Shown here in pieces: positions 34,061 to 43,793 of a DNA stretch of 64,000 nucleotides. The stretch spans positions 1 through 64,000 of the forward strand of contig NZ_JBBAYI010000014.1 of assembly GCF_037153985.1 (NCBI RefSeq). Reading direction: 5' to 3'. The notes beneath the pieces were generated by a model that was given only the letters and a program-made list of their open reading frames with translations, had not been told where the DNA came from and ran no database searches. The number at the start of each line of letters is the position of its first letter. Position 1 is the stretch's first letter. Position numbers and translations under genes: made by a program. Origin of the DNA: Emticicia sp037153985 (GTDB lineage: Bacteria; Bacteroidota; Bacteroidia; Cytophagales; Spirosomataceae).

Positions 34061-34100
34061 TCAGTAAATACTGAAAATTTGTCAGAAAACTGTACCTTTG
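34061..34100 (+). promoter_or_regulatory. groESL promoter region with palindrome
   Basis: TACCTTTG at 34093-34100 is a full -7 match upstream of groES. The palindrome TCAGTA-AA-TACTGA lies at 34061-34074, about where the -33 element should be. It is not the CIRCE sequence. The arrangement suggests a repressor or activator site, by position only. Confidence 0.4.
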
Positions 34101-34209
34101 CGGCTCGTTGGCAAAAATGTTGTTGCTTAGTCAGCAGCCCAACATCAGGCGCATTTTGTCTGATTTTAATTTGTACAATTATTAAAACCATAAAAACACA
34201 AAAATAACT

Positions 34210-34485
34210 ATGTCAGTAAACGTTAAGCCACTAGCAGACAGAGTATTAGTTGAAGCTGCTCCGGCGGAGGAAAAAACGGCATTCGGTATCATTATTCCCG
34301 ACACTGCTAAAGAAAAACCACAAAAAGGTATTGTAGTGGCAGTTGGTCCAGGTAAAAAAGATGAGCCTTTATCAGTAAAAGTAGGTGACAGCGTGCTTTA
34401 TGGCAAATATGCAGGAACTGAAATTACCGTTGATGGTAAAGAGTACCTCATCATGCGTGAATCAGACATCTACGCAATTGTTTAA
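34210..34485 (+). CDS. groES: Co-chaperonin GroES
   Basis: The 91-residue Hsp10 forms the lid of GroEL. It starts VNVKPLADRVLVEAAPAEE with the mobile loop KTAFGIIIPDTAKEKPQKG, and ends with DIYAIV. The gene precedes groEL by 126 bases in the standard order. Confidence 0.97.
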   Translation: MSVNVKPLADRVLVEAAPAEEKTAFGIIIPDTAKEKPQKGIVVAVGPGKKDEPLSVKVGDSVLYGKYAGTEITVDGKEYLIMRESDIYAIV

Positions 34486-34611
34486 TTCTGTCGAACCCTG
34501 AGTTCGCTCATATAGTGTGGATTGTAGAATTATCTCTTTCTACCTTTACCATTTCCATATCTATTCAATCATTCACTCATTTATTCACTAATTAGTAATT
34601 AGTAAAACAAC

Positions 34612-36243
34612 ATGGCAAAGCAAATTATTTTTGATACAGAAGCAAGAGAAAAACTGAAACGTGGCGTTGATACCCTTGCTAACGCTGTTAAAGTAACCTT
34701 AGGACCAAAAGGTCGTAACGTAATTATTGATAAAAAATTCGGTTCACCTGCTATCACAAAAGACGGTGTGACAGTAGCTAAAGAAATCGAACTAAAAGAT
34801 TCGATTGAAAACATGGGAGCACAACTTGTGAAAGAAGTTGCTTCTAAAACTGCTGACCAAGCGGGTGACGGTACCACTACTGCAACTGTATTAGCGCAAG
34901 CTATTTACACAATTGGTGCTAAAAACGTAGCTGCTGGTGCAAATCCGATGGATTTGAAACGCGGTATCGACAAAGCGGTTACTACTATTGTTGACGCTTT
35001 GAAAAACCAGTCAAAAGCTATCTCTACTTCAAAAGAAATCGAACAAGTAGCTACTATCTCAGCTAATAACGACTACGAAATTGGCCAGATGATTGCTAAC
35101 GCAATGGAGAAAGTAGGTAAAGAAGGTGTTATTACAGTAGAAGAAGCTCGTGGTACTGAAACAGAAGTTAAAACTGTTGAAGGTATGCAGTTTGACCGTG
35201 GTTACTTATCGGCTTACTTCGTAACTAACCCAGAGAAAATGGAAGTTGAGTTGGAAAAACCATTCATCTTAATCTCTGAGAAAAAAATCTCTTCAATGAA
35301 AGAGTTACTTCCAGTATTGGAAGGTGTAGCACAAACTGGCCGTCCGTTGTTAATTATTGCAGAAGATGTTGACGGAGAAGCACTTGCTACATTAGTAGTA
35401 AACAAAATCCGTGGTGCATTGAAAATCTGTGCAGTGAAAGCTCCTGGCTTCGGCGACCGTCGTAAAGCTATGTTGGAAGACATCGCTATCCTGACTGGTG
35501 GTACTGTAATTGCAGAAGAACGCGGATTCAAACTAGAAAACGCTGACCTTTCTTACTTAGGCCATTGTGATAAAATCATCGTTGACAAAGACAATACTAC
35601 TATTGTTAACGGTGCTGGCGACCAAGACCAAATTTCTGCTCGCATAAACCAAATCAAAGCTCAAATCGAATCAACTACTTCTGACTACGACCGTGAGAAA
35701 CTACAAGAACGTCTGGCTAAATTATCAGGTGGTGTAGCTATCATTTATATCGGTGCTGCTACTGAAGTAGAAATGAAAGAGAAAAAAGACCGCGTTGATG
35801 ATGCCCTTCATGCCACACGCGCTGCCGTTGAAGAAGGTATCGTAGCAGGTGGTGGGGTAGCTTTAATTCGTGCGCAAGCAACTATCGATTCATTGAAAGG
35901 TGCTAACTCTGACGAAACAACTGGTATCGCTATCATTAAATCGGCTATCGAAGCTCCATTACGTACTATCGTTGCTAACGCAGGTGGCGAAGGTTCAGTA
36001 ATTGTACAAGCTGTAAAAGCTGGTGAAGGTTCGTTCGGTTACAACGCTCGCGAAGATAAATATGAAGATATGCTTGCAGCGGGTATCATCGACCCAACTA
36101 AAGTAACTCGCTTAGCTCTTGAAAACGCAGCTTCAATTGCTGGTTTATTATTAACTACTGAAGCCGTAGTTTCTGATATTCCAGAAGAAAAAGCTCCAGA
36201 TATGGGCCACGCACATGGCGGCGGAATGGGCGGCATGATGTAA
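34612..36243 (+). CDS. groEL: Chaperonin GroEL
   Basis: The 543-residue Hsp60 chaperonin has the ATP site in VTLGPKGRNVIID and GDGTTTATVLAQ, the apical domain in the middle, and ends with the GGMGGMM tail that projects into the cavity. Length is as usual. Codon choice is biased toward abundant-tRNA codons compared with neighbours, as expected for an abundant protein. A terminator follows. Confidence 0.98.
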   Translation: MAKQIIFDTEAREKLKRGVDTLANAVKVTLGPKGRNVIIDKKFGSPAITKDGVTVAKEIELKDSIENMGAQLVKEVASKTADQAGDGTTTATVLAQAIYTIGAKNVAAGANPMDLKRGIDKAVTTIVDALKNQSKAISTSKEIEQVATISANNDYEIGQMIANAMEKVGKEGVITVEEARGTETEVKTVEGMQFDRGYLSAYFVTNPEKMEVELEKPFILISEKKISSMKELLPVLEGVAQTGRPLLIIAEDVDGEALATLVVNKIRGALKICAVKAPGFGDRRKAMLEDIAILTGGTVIAEERGFKLENADLSYLGHCDKIIVDKDNTTIVNGAGDQDQISARINQIKAQIESTTSDYDREKLQERLAKLSGGVAIIYIGAATEVEMKEKKDRVDDALHATRAAVEEGIVAGGGVALIRAQATIDSLKGANSDETTGIAIIKSAIEAPLRTIVANAGGEGSVIVQAVKAGEGSFGYNAREDKYEDMLAAGIIDPTKVTRLALENAASIAGLLLTTEAVVSDIPEEKAPDMGHAHGGGMGGMM

Positions 36244-36279
36244 TAGTAAGAGGCAGAATTCCCGTATTATTATATATAC

Positions 36280-36310
36280 AAAAGCCCTCGGAGCAATTCG
36301 GGGGCTTTTA
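36280..36310 (+). terminator. Terminator of groESL
   Basis: AAAGCCCTCG / CGGGGGCTTT stem with an 8-base loop, followed by TTATTTT. Confidence 0.8.
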
Positions 36311-36350
36311 TTTTCAGTATCAGAAAAATATTTTCATACAGTAACGCTTT

Positions 36351-37214
36351 ATGTTTGCCCGAGCTTACCAGATTGCCAGTAACTATACCCAACCTGTTTT
36401 AATTTCTACGCTACGCTTTGATGGCACAGTTGAATGTAGCGTGGGTACTTTTGTTATTATTAATCCTGAGGGATGGATTGTAACGGCCGCTCATATTTTT
36501 GATACCATGATTGCGCATCAGAACGATGCCGCCGAGATCGACAATTATAACAGCCTCAAGAATAATACACGCTCATTATTAGGCATCAAAGGAAAACCAG
36601 TTGACCTTAAATATAATCCGAAATGGGTTAAAACTTATTCTTACTGGTGGGGAGCCGATTACCACGGCATTGAAAATATTCAGATACTTAAAGAGAACGA
36701 CCTAGCCATTGGGCGGCTCACAAACTATAAACCACAGTTCTGCCAGCAATATCCGGTATTTAAAAAGCCTGTTAACCTGTTTATGGGTACAAGCCTTTGC
36801 AAATTAGGTTACCCCTTTCATGAAGTAAATGTTTCGTTTAACGAAACCAACAACTCGTTTCAGATAGCACCTAATGCACTGCCTATTCCTCGGTTTCCGA
36901 TGGATGGCATTCTTACCCGTGAGGTTATTTTGGCCTCAACAGTACCTAATAAATACGAATTGAAGTTTATTGAAACTTCAACTCCCGGATTAAGAGGGCA
37001 AAGTGGTGGCCCAATTTTCGATACAGCGGGTAATATATGGGGAATACAGAGCCGAACTGCCCATTTATCGCTTGGTTTTTCACCCAAAATAATGATTGAT
37101 GATAAAGCCTTTACCGAACATCAGTTTATTAACGTTGGTATGGGCGTACATGTAGAAGTTATCCTGAAATTTCTGAATGATAATCGTGTAAAATATACCC
37201 TCAGTGCTTCATAA
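36351..37214 (+). CDS. Trypsin-like serine protease
   Basis: The 287-residue protein has a chymotrypsin fold with triad residues visible: His in WIVTAAHIF, Asp in ENDLAIGRL and Ser in GLRGQSGGPIFD. There is no signal peptide and no PDZ domain, unlike HtrA/DegP proteins, so it is probably cytoplasmic. Its 3' end overlaps the convergent MBL-fold gene by 14 bases. Confidence 0.8.
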   Translation: MFARAYQIASNYTQPVLISTLRFDGTVECSVGTFVIINPEGWIVTAAHIFDTMIAHQNDAAEIDNYNSLKNNTRSLLGIKGKPVDLKYNPKWVKTYSYWWGADYHGIENIQILKENDLAIGRLTNYKPQFCQQYPVFKKPVNLFMGTSLCKLGYPFHEVNVSFNETNNSFQIAPNALPIPRFPMDGILTREVILASTVPNKYELKFIETSTPGLRGQSGGPIFDTAGNIWGIQSRTAHLSLGFSPKIMIDDKAFTEHQFINVGMGVHVEVILKFLNDNRVKYTLSAS

Positions 37215-38199
37215 GGTTAAGTGTTTCTCCTACTTTCAGTGCCTTTAAAGTACCATTAATTGCCTGCTTGTGTTCCAAGCCTTGAAGTACACGCAGCGGG
37301 TCGCCGAGGGGTTCATCAGCAAGGTCGAACGTTCCGTAGTGCATGGGTATCAGCACTTTTGCCTGTGTATCATAAAAAGCCTTTACAGCATCTGCTGGAG
37401 ATGTATGGCTTTGCGCCATAAAAAACTCAGGTTTATAAGCACCAATGCCTATCATGGCATAGTCAATTTCAGGAAAAACACGACTTATATCGGCAAAATG
37501 GCTTCCATACCCTGAATCTCCACCAAAATAAATAGTTTTACCTGCGCCCTGAATTACATAGCCTCCCCATAAATGCAAGTTAGTGTCTCTTAAAAAACGC
37601 CTACCCCAATGTCTTGAAGGCACATAATAAACACGAATACCCCTTGTTTCATATTGCTGATACCACCCCGCAGCCTGTATTTGCCTGCTATGTGTAATTG
37701 TGCCAATTACCTTATCAAGTCTCAAACCTGTCAGATAAGTGGTATCTGGATTATTTTTTGCCAGTATGTGTAAACTTTTTTCATCGCAGTGGTCTCGATG
37801 GTCATGAGAAACCAATATGTAATCGATGTTTTTCAGTGTATTGGCCGCTACTGGTAAAGCCGACTGCCGTTTTAATAAGGATACATTAAATAAAACGGGG
37901 TCAATTAACAGCGTTATTCCTGCCAGACGAATAAAAAAAGAAGCGTGACCTAACCACACAATACAATCCTGATTTGTTTCCAGAAATGCCTGATTATGTA
38001 TTACTTCTAATCGCCAAGTATCGGCTTTTTTCTCGGCTTTTTGCGGATTCCGCATTGTTTGCCATTTAAGTACCTCACGGAAGGAATCTTTAAACGGAAA
38101 TTCATGATTCATAAATCTTCCGTTTTCATCAATGGGGGTTCCTTTCCACTCAAAAGGTAAATCTAATGTATGTAGGTCAGAATTAGAGGTATAAGTCAT
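37201..38199 (-). CDS. MBL-fold metallo-hydrolase (NAPE-PLD/UlaG-like)
   Basis: The 332-residue metallo-beta-lactamase-fold hydrolase has the metal motif SHDHRDHCDEKSL, the preceding WLGHASFFIRL and LLIDPV strands, FGGDSGYG and PMHYGTFDLADEP. This order is that of the N-acyl-phosphatidylethanolamine phospholipase D-like and related lactonase group. It is cytoplasmic by the lack of a signal peptide. Substrate unknown. Confidence 0.85.
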   Translation of the reverse strand: MTYTSNSDLHTLDLPFEWKGTPIDENGRFMNHEFPFKDSFREVLKWQTMRNPQKAEKKADTWRLEVIHNQAFLETNQDCIVWLGHASFFIRLAGITLLIDPVLFNVSLLKRQSALPVAANTLKNIDYILVSHDHRDHCDEKSLHILAKNNPDTTYLTGLRLDKVIGTITHSRQIQAAGWYQQYETRGIRVYYVPSRHWGRRFLRDTNLHLWGGYVIQGAGKTIYFGGDSGYGSHFADISRVFPEIDYAMIGIGAYKPEFFMAQSHTSPADAVKAFYDTQAKVLIPMHYGTFDLADEPLGDPLRVLQGLEHKQAINGTLKALKVGETLNLMKH

Positions 38200-38343
38200 A
38201 TTTACTGTTTTTTGTAAAAGGCAAAGTACCCCTTAAAAGTTCACTTTTATAAAAGCCGCGTCTTGTATGGGCAATTTATTTGTGCCATACAAGCTAAGTA
38301 CTGTAAACTTTTACACATATTTGCTAAAATAATCGCTAATGTT

Positions 38344-39333
38344 ATGGCTACTTTTCAGGCTTTTTATGTGAGCGAAAATGAGGATAAAACGTTTTCGCAA
38401 CAAATTATTGAACGCAACACGGATGATTTACCACAGGGAGAGGTTTTAATCAGGGTTCGGTACTCTTCTCTGAATTATAAAGATGCTTTATCAAGCATAG
38501 GTAATAGAGGTGTAACTCGCCAGTACCCGCATACGCCCGGCATTGATGCCGCCGGTATTGTAGAGGCTTCAACAGTTGATACATTTGCTGTGGGCGACAA
38601 AGTACTGGTAACAGGTTTTGACTTGGGCATGAATACTGCCGGAGGCTTCGGGCAGTATATCCGTGTACCTGCCAGATGGGTAGTGAAACTTCCGCGGGGG
38701 CTTCAACTAAAAGAAAGTATGGTTTTAGGTACGGCTGGCTTAACGGCAGCTTTATGTATTGATAAATTGTTAAAAAACGGGCTTACGCCCGACAAAGGCA
38801 AAGTAATTGTTACGGGAGCTACTGGCGGCGTGGGAACTATGGCCGTGATGATATTGGCTAGGCTAGGATTTCATGTTACAGGTGTTACAGGCAAACCAGA
38901 AGGGAAAGCGTTTTTGCTAGGCTTAGGAGCTAAAGAAGTAATTAACCGTGAAGAAGTAGACGATAAATCAGGGAAACCACTACTTAAAGGTATATATGCT
39001 GGTTGTGTCGACACCGTAGGGGGTAATATACTGGCTACAATTCTGAAATCAATGCAGTATAACGGTGTAGTAAGTATATGTGGGTTGGTGCATTCACCGG
39101 AATTACCTACAACAGTTTTTCCATTTATTCTGCGCGGAGTTTCGATGTTCGGAATTGACTCATCAGAATGTGATATTGAATGGAGAAAGCAGATGTGGAA
39201 AAACCTTGCCCGAAAATGGAAGCCTGAAAATCTAGCTTCTATTGCCAGAACTGTAACATTAAAGAGTTTATCTAAAGAAATAAAAAAGATATTGCAGGGC
39301 GGGCAAATGGGCCGGATAGTTGTAAAACTCTAA
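38344..39333 (+). CDS. YhdH/AcuI-type quinone oxidoreductase (acrylyl-CoA reductase family)
   Basis: The 329-residue zinc-independent medium-chain dehydrogenase has a GroES-like N-terminal domain (SLNYKDALSSIGNRGVTRQYPHTPGID) and a Rossmann domain (VIVTGATGGVGTMAVMIL). The pattern and length match the YhdH/AcuI family, which reduces acrylyl-CoA or quinones with NADPH. I chose the ATG at MATFQAFY; an upstream TTG would add 27 unlikely residues. Confidence 0.9.
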   Translation: MATFQAFYVSENEDKTFSQQIIERNTDDLPQGEVLIRVRYSSLNYKDALSSIGNRGVTRQYPHTPGIDAAGIVEASTVDTFAVGDKVLVTGFDLGMNTAGGFGQYIRVPARWVVKLPRGLQLKESMVLGTAGLTAALCIDKLLKNGLTPDKGKVIVTGATGGVGTMAVMILARLGFHVTGVTGKPEGKAFLLGLGAKEVINREEVDDKSGKPLLKGIYAGCVDTVGGNILATILKSMQYNGVVSICGLVHSPELPTTVFPFILRGVSMFGIDSSECDIEWRKQMWKNLARKWKPENLASIARTVTLKSLSKEIKKILQGGQMGRIVVKL

Positions 39334-39351
39334 GCCAACTATTATTTTGAC

Positions 39352-39383
39352 AAAGCCCACTTTCTTGCAAAAAAGTGGGCTTT
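39352..39383. terminator. Terminator between the quinone oxidoreductase and M28 peptidase genes
   Basis: AAAGCCCACTTT / AAAGTGGGCTTT, a 12-bp perfect stem with an 8-base loop, shared by two convergent genes. Confidence 0.85.
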
Positions 39384-39390
39384 ATTAGTA

Positions 39391-40752
39391 TCAAAGGCCG
39401 TATTTATCAATCAGATACACTAATGCTGCCATTGAGGCGGCCCCTAATTTCAGTTCACGTTCATTGACGGCTTCTAGTTTATCGTTAGCCGCATGATGAA
39501 AATCAAAATAACGCTGCGAATCAGGTTTAAAGCCAATTAATAAAGTTCCCTGATTACCCAAAGGACCAATATCGGCCCCACCACTACCCCGACCTATTTC
39601 GGCAAGGCCATAAGGAGCCAATAGGTTTTTATATACTTCAACTTTGGCTATCTGCCCGCTTGTGCCTACCATCCCAAAGCCTCTTGGGGTAAAACCTCCA
39701 TTGTCTGATTCTATGGCGGCTATATGCTTCTCTCCGTTTTGTTTGGCTAGGTCAGCGTATTTTGTTCCACCTCTTAAACCGTTTTCTTCATTCATAAACA
39801 TTACTACCCTGATTGTACGTTTAGGTTTGATGCCTAAGGCTTTTAAAGCACGCAAAACCTCAATTGCCTGCACACAGCCTGCACCGTCGTCTTGTGCGCC
39901 TTCGGCCAAATCCCATGAGTCCAGATGCCCGCCCACGACAATAATTTCGTCGGGTTTCTCAGTCCCTTTTATCTCACCAACTACATTGTGTGAAGGAGCA
40001 TCGGCCAGACTTTCGCAATTTTGTTTAAAATAAAACTTTAACTTAGGGTTATCTTTCAGCATTTTGCTCAATAAATTAGCCCCGTTCGTGCTGATGGCTG
40101 CCGTCGGAATCATCGGAATACCCGGCGCGTACCTCATACCACCCGTATGCGGATAATCGTCTTGCAGGGTTGTCATAGAACGAATAATAGCCCCAATTGC
40201 CCCATATTTAGCAGCTTCCGAAGCTCCGTTTCCACGTTGGCCTACTGCGCCTGCATAGGCTTCAAAGGTATTTATTTTGGTTGGGTCCATCGGGCGGTTA
40301 AATAATACTATTTTCCCTTTTATTTTGGCTTCGCCCAATGCTTTAAGCTCTTCAAATGTTTTTACTTCTATGATTTCGGCTTTAACACCCATTGCAGGTG
40401 TAGCCACTGAACCACCCAAAGCTACAATAGGTACTTTAATTTTTGATTTTCCGTTCTCAATATAGGCTTCTTCTTTTGCGCCACGTACCCAATGTGGTAC
40501 CATTACATCTTGTAAAAACACGCGCTGAAAGCCGTAGTCTTCCATTACTTTTTTGGTGTAATCAACGGCTTTGGCGGCTCCGGTCGAGCCACTTAAACGA
40601 GGACCAATGTTTTTACAGAGATACGTTAAGGTTTTGTAGCATTCGCCATTGGTCAGGATTTCGTCATATATTTTTCTGATTTGTAGAGAGTCGCTATCCT
40701 GAGCAAAACCAGAAGATGCCCCAAGTAACAGAGCGAAGAGTAATTTTTTCAT
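39391..40752 (-). CDS. Exported M28 family peptidase
   Basis: The 453-residue zinc aminopeptidase or carboxypeptidase-Q-like enzyme has a signal peptide (cleavage near GFAQ, residue 18). A PA domain insert lies in the first half (about 120-240). Metal ligands are visible in GGHLDSWDLAEGAQDDGAG, MNEENGLRGG and the C-terminal FDFHHAANDKLEAV. It is periplasmic or secreted. Confidence 0.9.
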   Translation of the reverse strand: MKKLLFALLLGASSGFAQDSDSLQIRKIYDEILTNGECYKTLTYLCKNIGPRLSGSTGAAKAVDYTKKVMEDYGFQRVFLQDVMVPHWVRGAKEEAYIENGKSKIKVPIVALGGSVATPAMGVKAEIIEVKTFEELKALGEAKIKGKIVLFNRPMDPTKINTFEAYAGAVGQRGNGASEAAKYGAIGAIIRSMTTLQDDYPHTGGMRYAPGIPMIPTAAISTNGANLLSKMLKDNPKLKFYFKQNCESLADAPSHNVVGEIKGTEKPDEIIVVGGHLDSWDLAEGAQDDGAGCVQAIEVLRALKALGIKPKRTIRVVMFMNEENGLRGGTKYADLAKQNGEKHIAAIESDNGGFTPRGFGMVGTSGQIAKVEVYKNLLAPYGLAEIGRGSGGADIGPLGNQGTLLIGFKPDSQRYFDFHHAANDKLEAVNERELKLGAASMAALVYLIDKYGL

Positions 40753-40940
40753 AGTGCTTGTTTAGAAGTATTCAGATATTTCCAAAAATACATTTTTTGT
40801 ATAAAATAAGCAACGATACTTCAATACAATCAATAAAAAACTGGCTAGTTGCTATTTTTTTAATAACAACCAACACACTACTTGATAGTAGTTATACGTA
40901 AGTGCCGGATTTAAAAAAAAATTAACTGTAAAGGGTAAGA

Positions 40941-41162
40941 CTAAAACTCCCAGACTGTGGGATTTTTATGTCGGCGTAAATGCTTGCGGACCTCCTTCCA
41001 GAAAGCCAAAACCAGATAAATAATAATAGGAGAACCAAATGTAAAAAAAGAAGCATAAATAAAGTACAGCCGAACACTACTAGCCGAAAAATTGAGTTTT
41101 TCACCAAGGCTAGAACAAACCCCGAATAAATGGTTTTCTACAAGGTATCTTAGGCGTATCAT
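40941..41162 (-). CDS. PspC domain protein
   Basis: The 73-residue membrane protein has FGVCSSLGEKLNFSASSVRLYFIYASF, the PspC signature, followed by a hydrophobic helix and a basic tail. PspC domains couple membrane stress to regulators in other bacteria, often as small stand-alone proteins in this phylum. It is divergent from the cold-shock gene. TAACTTTG at 41176-41183 on the minus strand is a -7 match just upstream. Confidence 0.82.
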   Translation of the reverse strand: MIRLRYLVENHLFGVCSSLGEKLNFSASSVRLYFIYASFFTFGSPIIIYLVLAFWKEVRKHLRRHKNPTVWEF

Positions 41163-41299
41163 TTTATTTTTTCTACAAAGTTATAACGAATCTACTAATA
41201 AACTTTTGTTTAACAAAAAAACAACATAAAAATAATCTTTTGCTCTGCTTTTTAGTACAAATTAATATAAGTTTTGTCCAAATATATTTCGTTTAAAAC

Positions 41300-41328
41300 T
41301 TGTTTTATCATTAAAATTATGTACATTG
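41300..41328 (+). promoter_or_regulatory. Promoter of the cold-shock gene
   Basis: TTG, 19 bases, TACATTG, one base off the -7 consensus, about 38 bases before the start codon. Confidence 0.45.
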
Positions 41329-41365
41329 CAATTCAATTCTTCATTTTTTTAATTTTTTTATTTCA

Positions 41366-41560
41366 ATGCAAACAGGTGTAGTTAAATTTTTCAACGAGAC
41401 AAAAGGCTTTGGTTTTATCGTTGACAATGCTTCAGGTCAAGAAATTTTCGTTCACGTAACAGGACTAGGCGGGAAAAAAATTCGTGAAAACGATAATGTC
41501 GAATATGACGTTATTGATGGTCGCAAAGGTTTGAATGCAGTCAACGTAAAAAAAATATAG
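41366..41560 (+). CDS. Cold-shock domain protein
   Basis: The 64-residue single OB-fold protein has the RNP1 motif KGFGFI and an RNP2-like IFVHVTGL, with the sequence GVVKFFNETKGFGFIV at the N-terminus. It binds single-stranded RNA or DNA. Very AT-rich leader. A strong terminator follows. Confidence 0.95.
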   Translation: MQTGVVKFFNETKGFGFIVDNASGQEIFVHVTGLGGKKIRENDNVEYDVIDGRKGLNAVNVKKI

Positions 41561-41593
41561 TTTTTTCTGAATAAGATTGAACTCAGTCCATTA

Positions 41594-41627
41594 CCTCACT
41601 ATTCTGTCCTGATAGTGAGGTTTTTTT
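41594..41627 (+). terminator. Terminator of the cold-shock gene
   Basis: CCTCACTAT / ATAGTGAGG with a 9-base loop, followed by seven T. Confidence 0.9.
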
Positions 41628-41796
41628 ATGCCTCGTCTGGCGTATTTTTCCTTAAATCCTTAGGGGTTTTTACGCATTTTTGAAGCTTATTTATCGTAAT
41701 ATGCACAGTTCATTATATATTTCGATTATGATTTTGAAACGCGTTCAAAATATACAAAGTCAAAGTAGTTAATTTAACCTCAAACCTCTTACTATC

Positions 41797-42276
41797 ATGA
41801 CACTTTCATGGCCCTTTACTTTCGATGATTCAGTTGATAGCGGCGATGCCTTCACAATTGAAGAAATCAAACATTACTCCGATAATTTTAGAAATGAAAT
41901 CAAAAAAGGTGCAGAAAAGCACTCTAACGAACTAGAATCAAGATTTATCGTAAACGGAGAAGTCAGAAAAGCTGAATTTTTTGGTATAAAAAGTATTAAA
42001 AAACTTATTGAGCGAGCCACTAAAGCATCGGGTGGAGAAATAGCGGGTATCAGAGTATATTACGGACTTGCTTATGAGCATTGCGACGAAAAAACAGGCA
42101 AGTCGGATATTTCCAGAGGCCCATTAAAAGAGTCTTTACTAAGACCCCGTCTATTTTTGGTAGCAGTTGATAAAAACGGAAAAGATATTGAAATTGATGT
42201 TAAAAATTTTAAAGATACTCCTGATGGAAACGGCCTTGGAAATGGTTCGCCACAACCGCCTTACGGACAATCTTGA
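41797..42276 (+). CDS. Uncharacterised protein preceding a two-component system
   Basis: The 159-residue soluble protein has no recognised domain. The middle has ELESRFIVNGEVRKAEFFGIKSIKKLIERATKASGG and a C-terminal Gly/Pro-rich tail (NGLGNGSPQPPYGQS). It starts 170 bases after the cold-shock terminator and precedes a membrane protein, kinase and regulator on the same strand with short gaps, so it may belong to that unit. Confidence 0.6.
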   Translation: MTLSWPFTFDDSVDSGDAFTIEEIKHYSDNFRNEIKKGAEKHSNELESRFIVNGEVRKAEFFGIKSIKKLIERATKASGGEIAGIRVYYGLAYEHCDEKTGKSDISRGPLKESLLRPRLFLVAVDKNGKDIEIDVKNFKDTPDGNGLGNGSPQPPYGQS

Positions 42277-42305
42277 AACCTATATAAAAAGGCTCTGGTG
42301 AACTG

Positions 42306-42989
42306 ATGAATAAATTAATGCTCTTTTCGACGCTTGTTGAGGTAAGTATTCTTGTTCCTGTAATTATTATCTTTCTGAAACGGAAATATATTCATTCGGA
42401 ATTAAGAATACTTATTTATTATGTTGCTATTACTTTAATAAGAAATTTTTTCGGAGTTACCTCTGACCTCTTGTTTTATACAGGTGGCAATAACTTCAAT
42501 ACACTTTTTTTTTATAACTGGCACTCAGTACTTGGCTTCTATATTATAGTTTTTTTGTATTTCAGGTTACTTTCAAACCAGTACTGGAAACTGTTTATTA
42601 TTATTGCTACGCTTATTTTTACAGTACTTACTGTAATGGAGATTCCGAGCGGTTCTATTACTGATGTCAGAACAGCCCTTTTTAATAAATATACTTATAC
42701 AACCTCAAGTCTGCTTATTTTAATTATTGTATTAGGGTATTTTTACCAACTTTTACAAGACCTGAAAGTCGAAAATATTACACAATTTCCTTACTTTTGG
42801 GTAAGTGTAGGATTATTGTTCTATTTTGGCGGGAGTTTATTTGTTTATTTATTTTTACTGAAAGTTCAAATCGGCACCGCCCAGATAACATGGACTATTA
42901 ATTCTGCTCTTAGTTTTCTGTTACACATTACGATGTGTCTGGCGTTCTGGTATAGTAGTTCTTTGAGTAAAAGTTACAAGAATGGATGA
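42306..42989 (+). CDS. Seven-helix membrane protein of unknown function
   Basis: The 227-residue protein has about seven hydrophobic helices and no soluble domain. Its last 8 bases overlap the start of the histidine kinase gene, so the two are translationally coupled. It may sense a signal for the kinase, which has only one membrane helix of its own. Confidence 0.65.
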   Translation: MNKLMLFSTLVEVSILVPVIIIFLKRKYIHSELRILIYYVAITLIRNFFGVTSDLLFYTGGNNFNTLFFYNWHSVLGFYIIVFLYFRLLSNQYWKLFIIIATLIFTVLTVMEIPSGSITDVRTALFNKYTYTTSSLLILIIVLGYFYQLLQDLKVENITQFPYFWVSVGLLFYFGGSLFVYLFLLKVQIGTAQITWTINSALSFLLHITMCLAFWYSSSLSKSYKNG

Positions 42990-43767
42990 CTTACAATTAA
43001 TATTCATAGGTTCTTTTGCTATTATTATACTAATTACCTTTAGTATCCTTTTCGTAGTGTACTATAAACAGAAACAGGCTGAACAAAAAATAGCCATGCA
43101 GGAACTGGAGGCAGCTATGCAACGCCAGTTGCTGGAATCATCGTTGGAAGTGCAAGAGGTTGAACGCCGCAGAATAGCCAAAGATTTACACGACGAAGTG
43201 GGTGCAATGCTATCGGTAACAAAAATGAGTTTCAACCAGTTGTTACGAAAAATCAACAATTCGGAGGAACTCACAACCCACGGCGAACAAACGAAAGAAT
43301 TTCTGGAGGAGTCTATCAGTCAGGTCAGAAGAATTTCACGCGAGCTTGTGCCTAGTACGCTGGAAGATTTTGGGCTGATTTCGGCACTTGATGAATTTAT
43401 TCAGAAAATCCATATAGCCTCAGGAGTTCTTTTTATTTTTAATCATGAAGGGATTGAAGATGCACAACGGTTCGACAAAAAAGTGGAACTTACTGTTTAC
43501 AGAATAGCCCAAGAACTAGTTAACAATGCCTTAAAACACGCTGAAGCACAGGAAATTAACCTGAGACTATTGGCGGAGACTGAAAAATTAAGTTTTATTT
43601 TTACAGATAACGGAAAAGGTTTTAATCTGGAGGCTATTAAAAAAGACCATAAAGCGGGCTTAGGATTACGAAATATAGAAAGCCGCCTGAGTGTTGTTAA
43701 TGGCACTTCAAATATAGAATCTGTTATAGGAGAAGGAACAAAAGTAAAAATAGAAATACCTTTATAA
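42982..43767 (+). CDS. NarL-class sensor histidine kinase
   Basis: The 261-residue kinase has one N-terminal membrane helix (about 5-28), a coiled coil, a HisKA_3 dimerisation domain with phosphoacceptor His in ERRRIAKDLHDEVGA (about residue 70), and a HATPase with RIAQELVNNALKHAEA and DNGKGFN motifs. It lacks a sensor domain. The partner regulator begins 26 bases downstream. Confidence 0.92.
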   Translation: MDDLQLIFIGSFAIIILITFSILFVVYYKQKQAEQKIAMQELEAAMQRQLLESSLEVQEVERRRIAKDLHDEVGAMLSVTKMSFNQLLRKINNSEELTTHGEQTKEFLEESISQVRRISRELVPSTLEDFGLISALDEFIQKIHIASGVLFIFNHEGIEDAQRFDKKVELTVYRIAQELVNNALKHAEAQEINLRLLAETEKLSFIFTDNGKGFNLEAIKKDHKAGLGLRNIESRLSVVNGTSNIESVIGEGTKVKIEIPL

Positions 43768-43793
43768 ATTAATCGCCAAATTTTGTAGCTGAT

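Noticed and set aside
38263..38343. N-terminal extension of the quinone oxidoreductase from a TTG
   Set aside because: The extra 27 residues are not family-like and the ATG at MATFQAFY gives the standard length.
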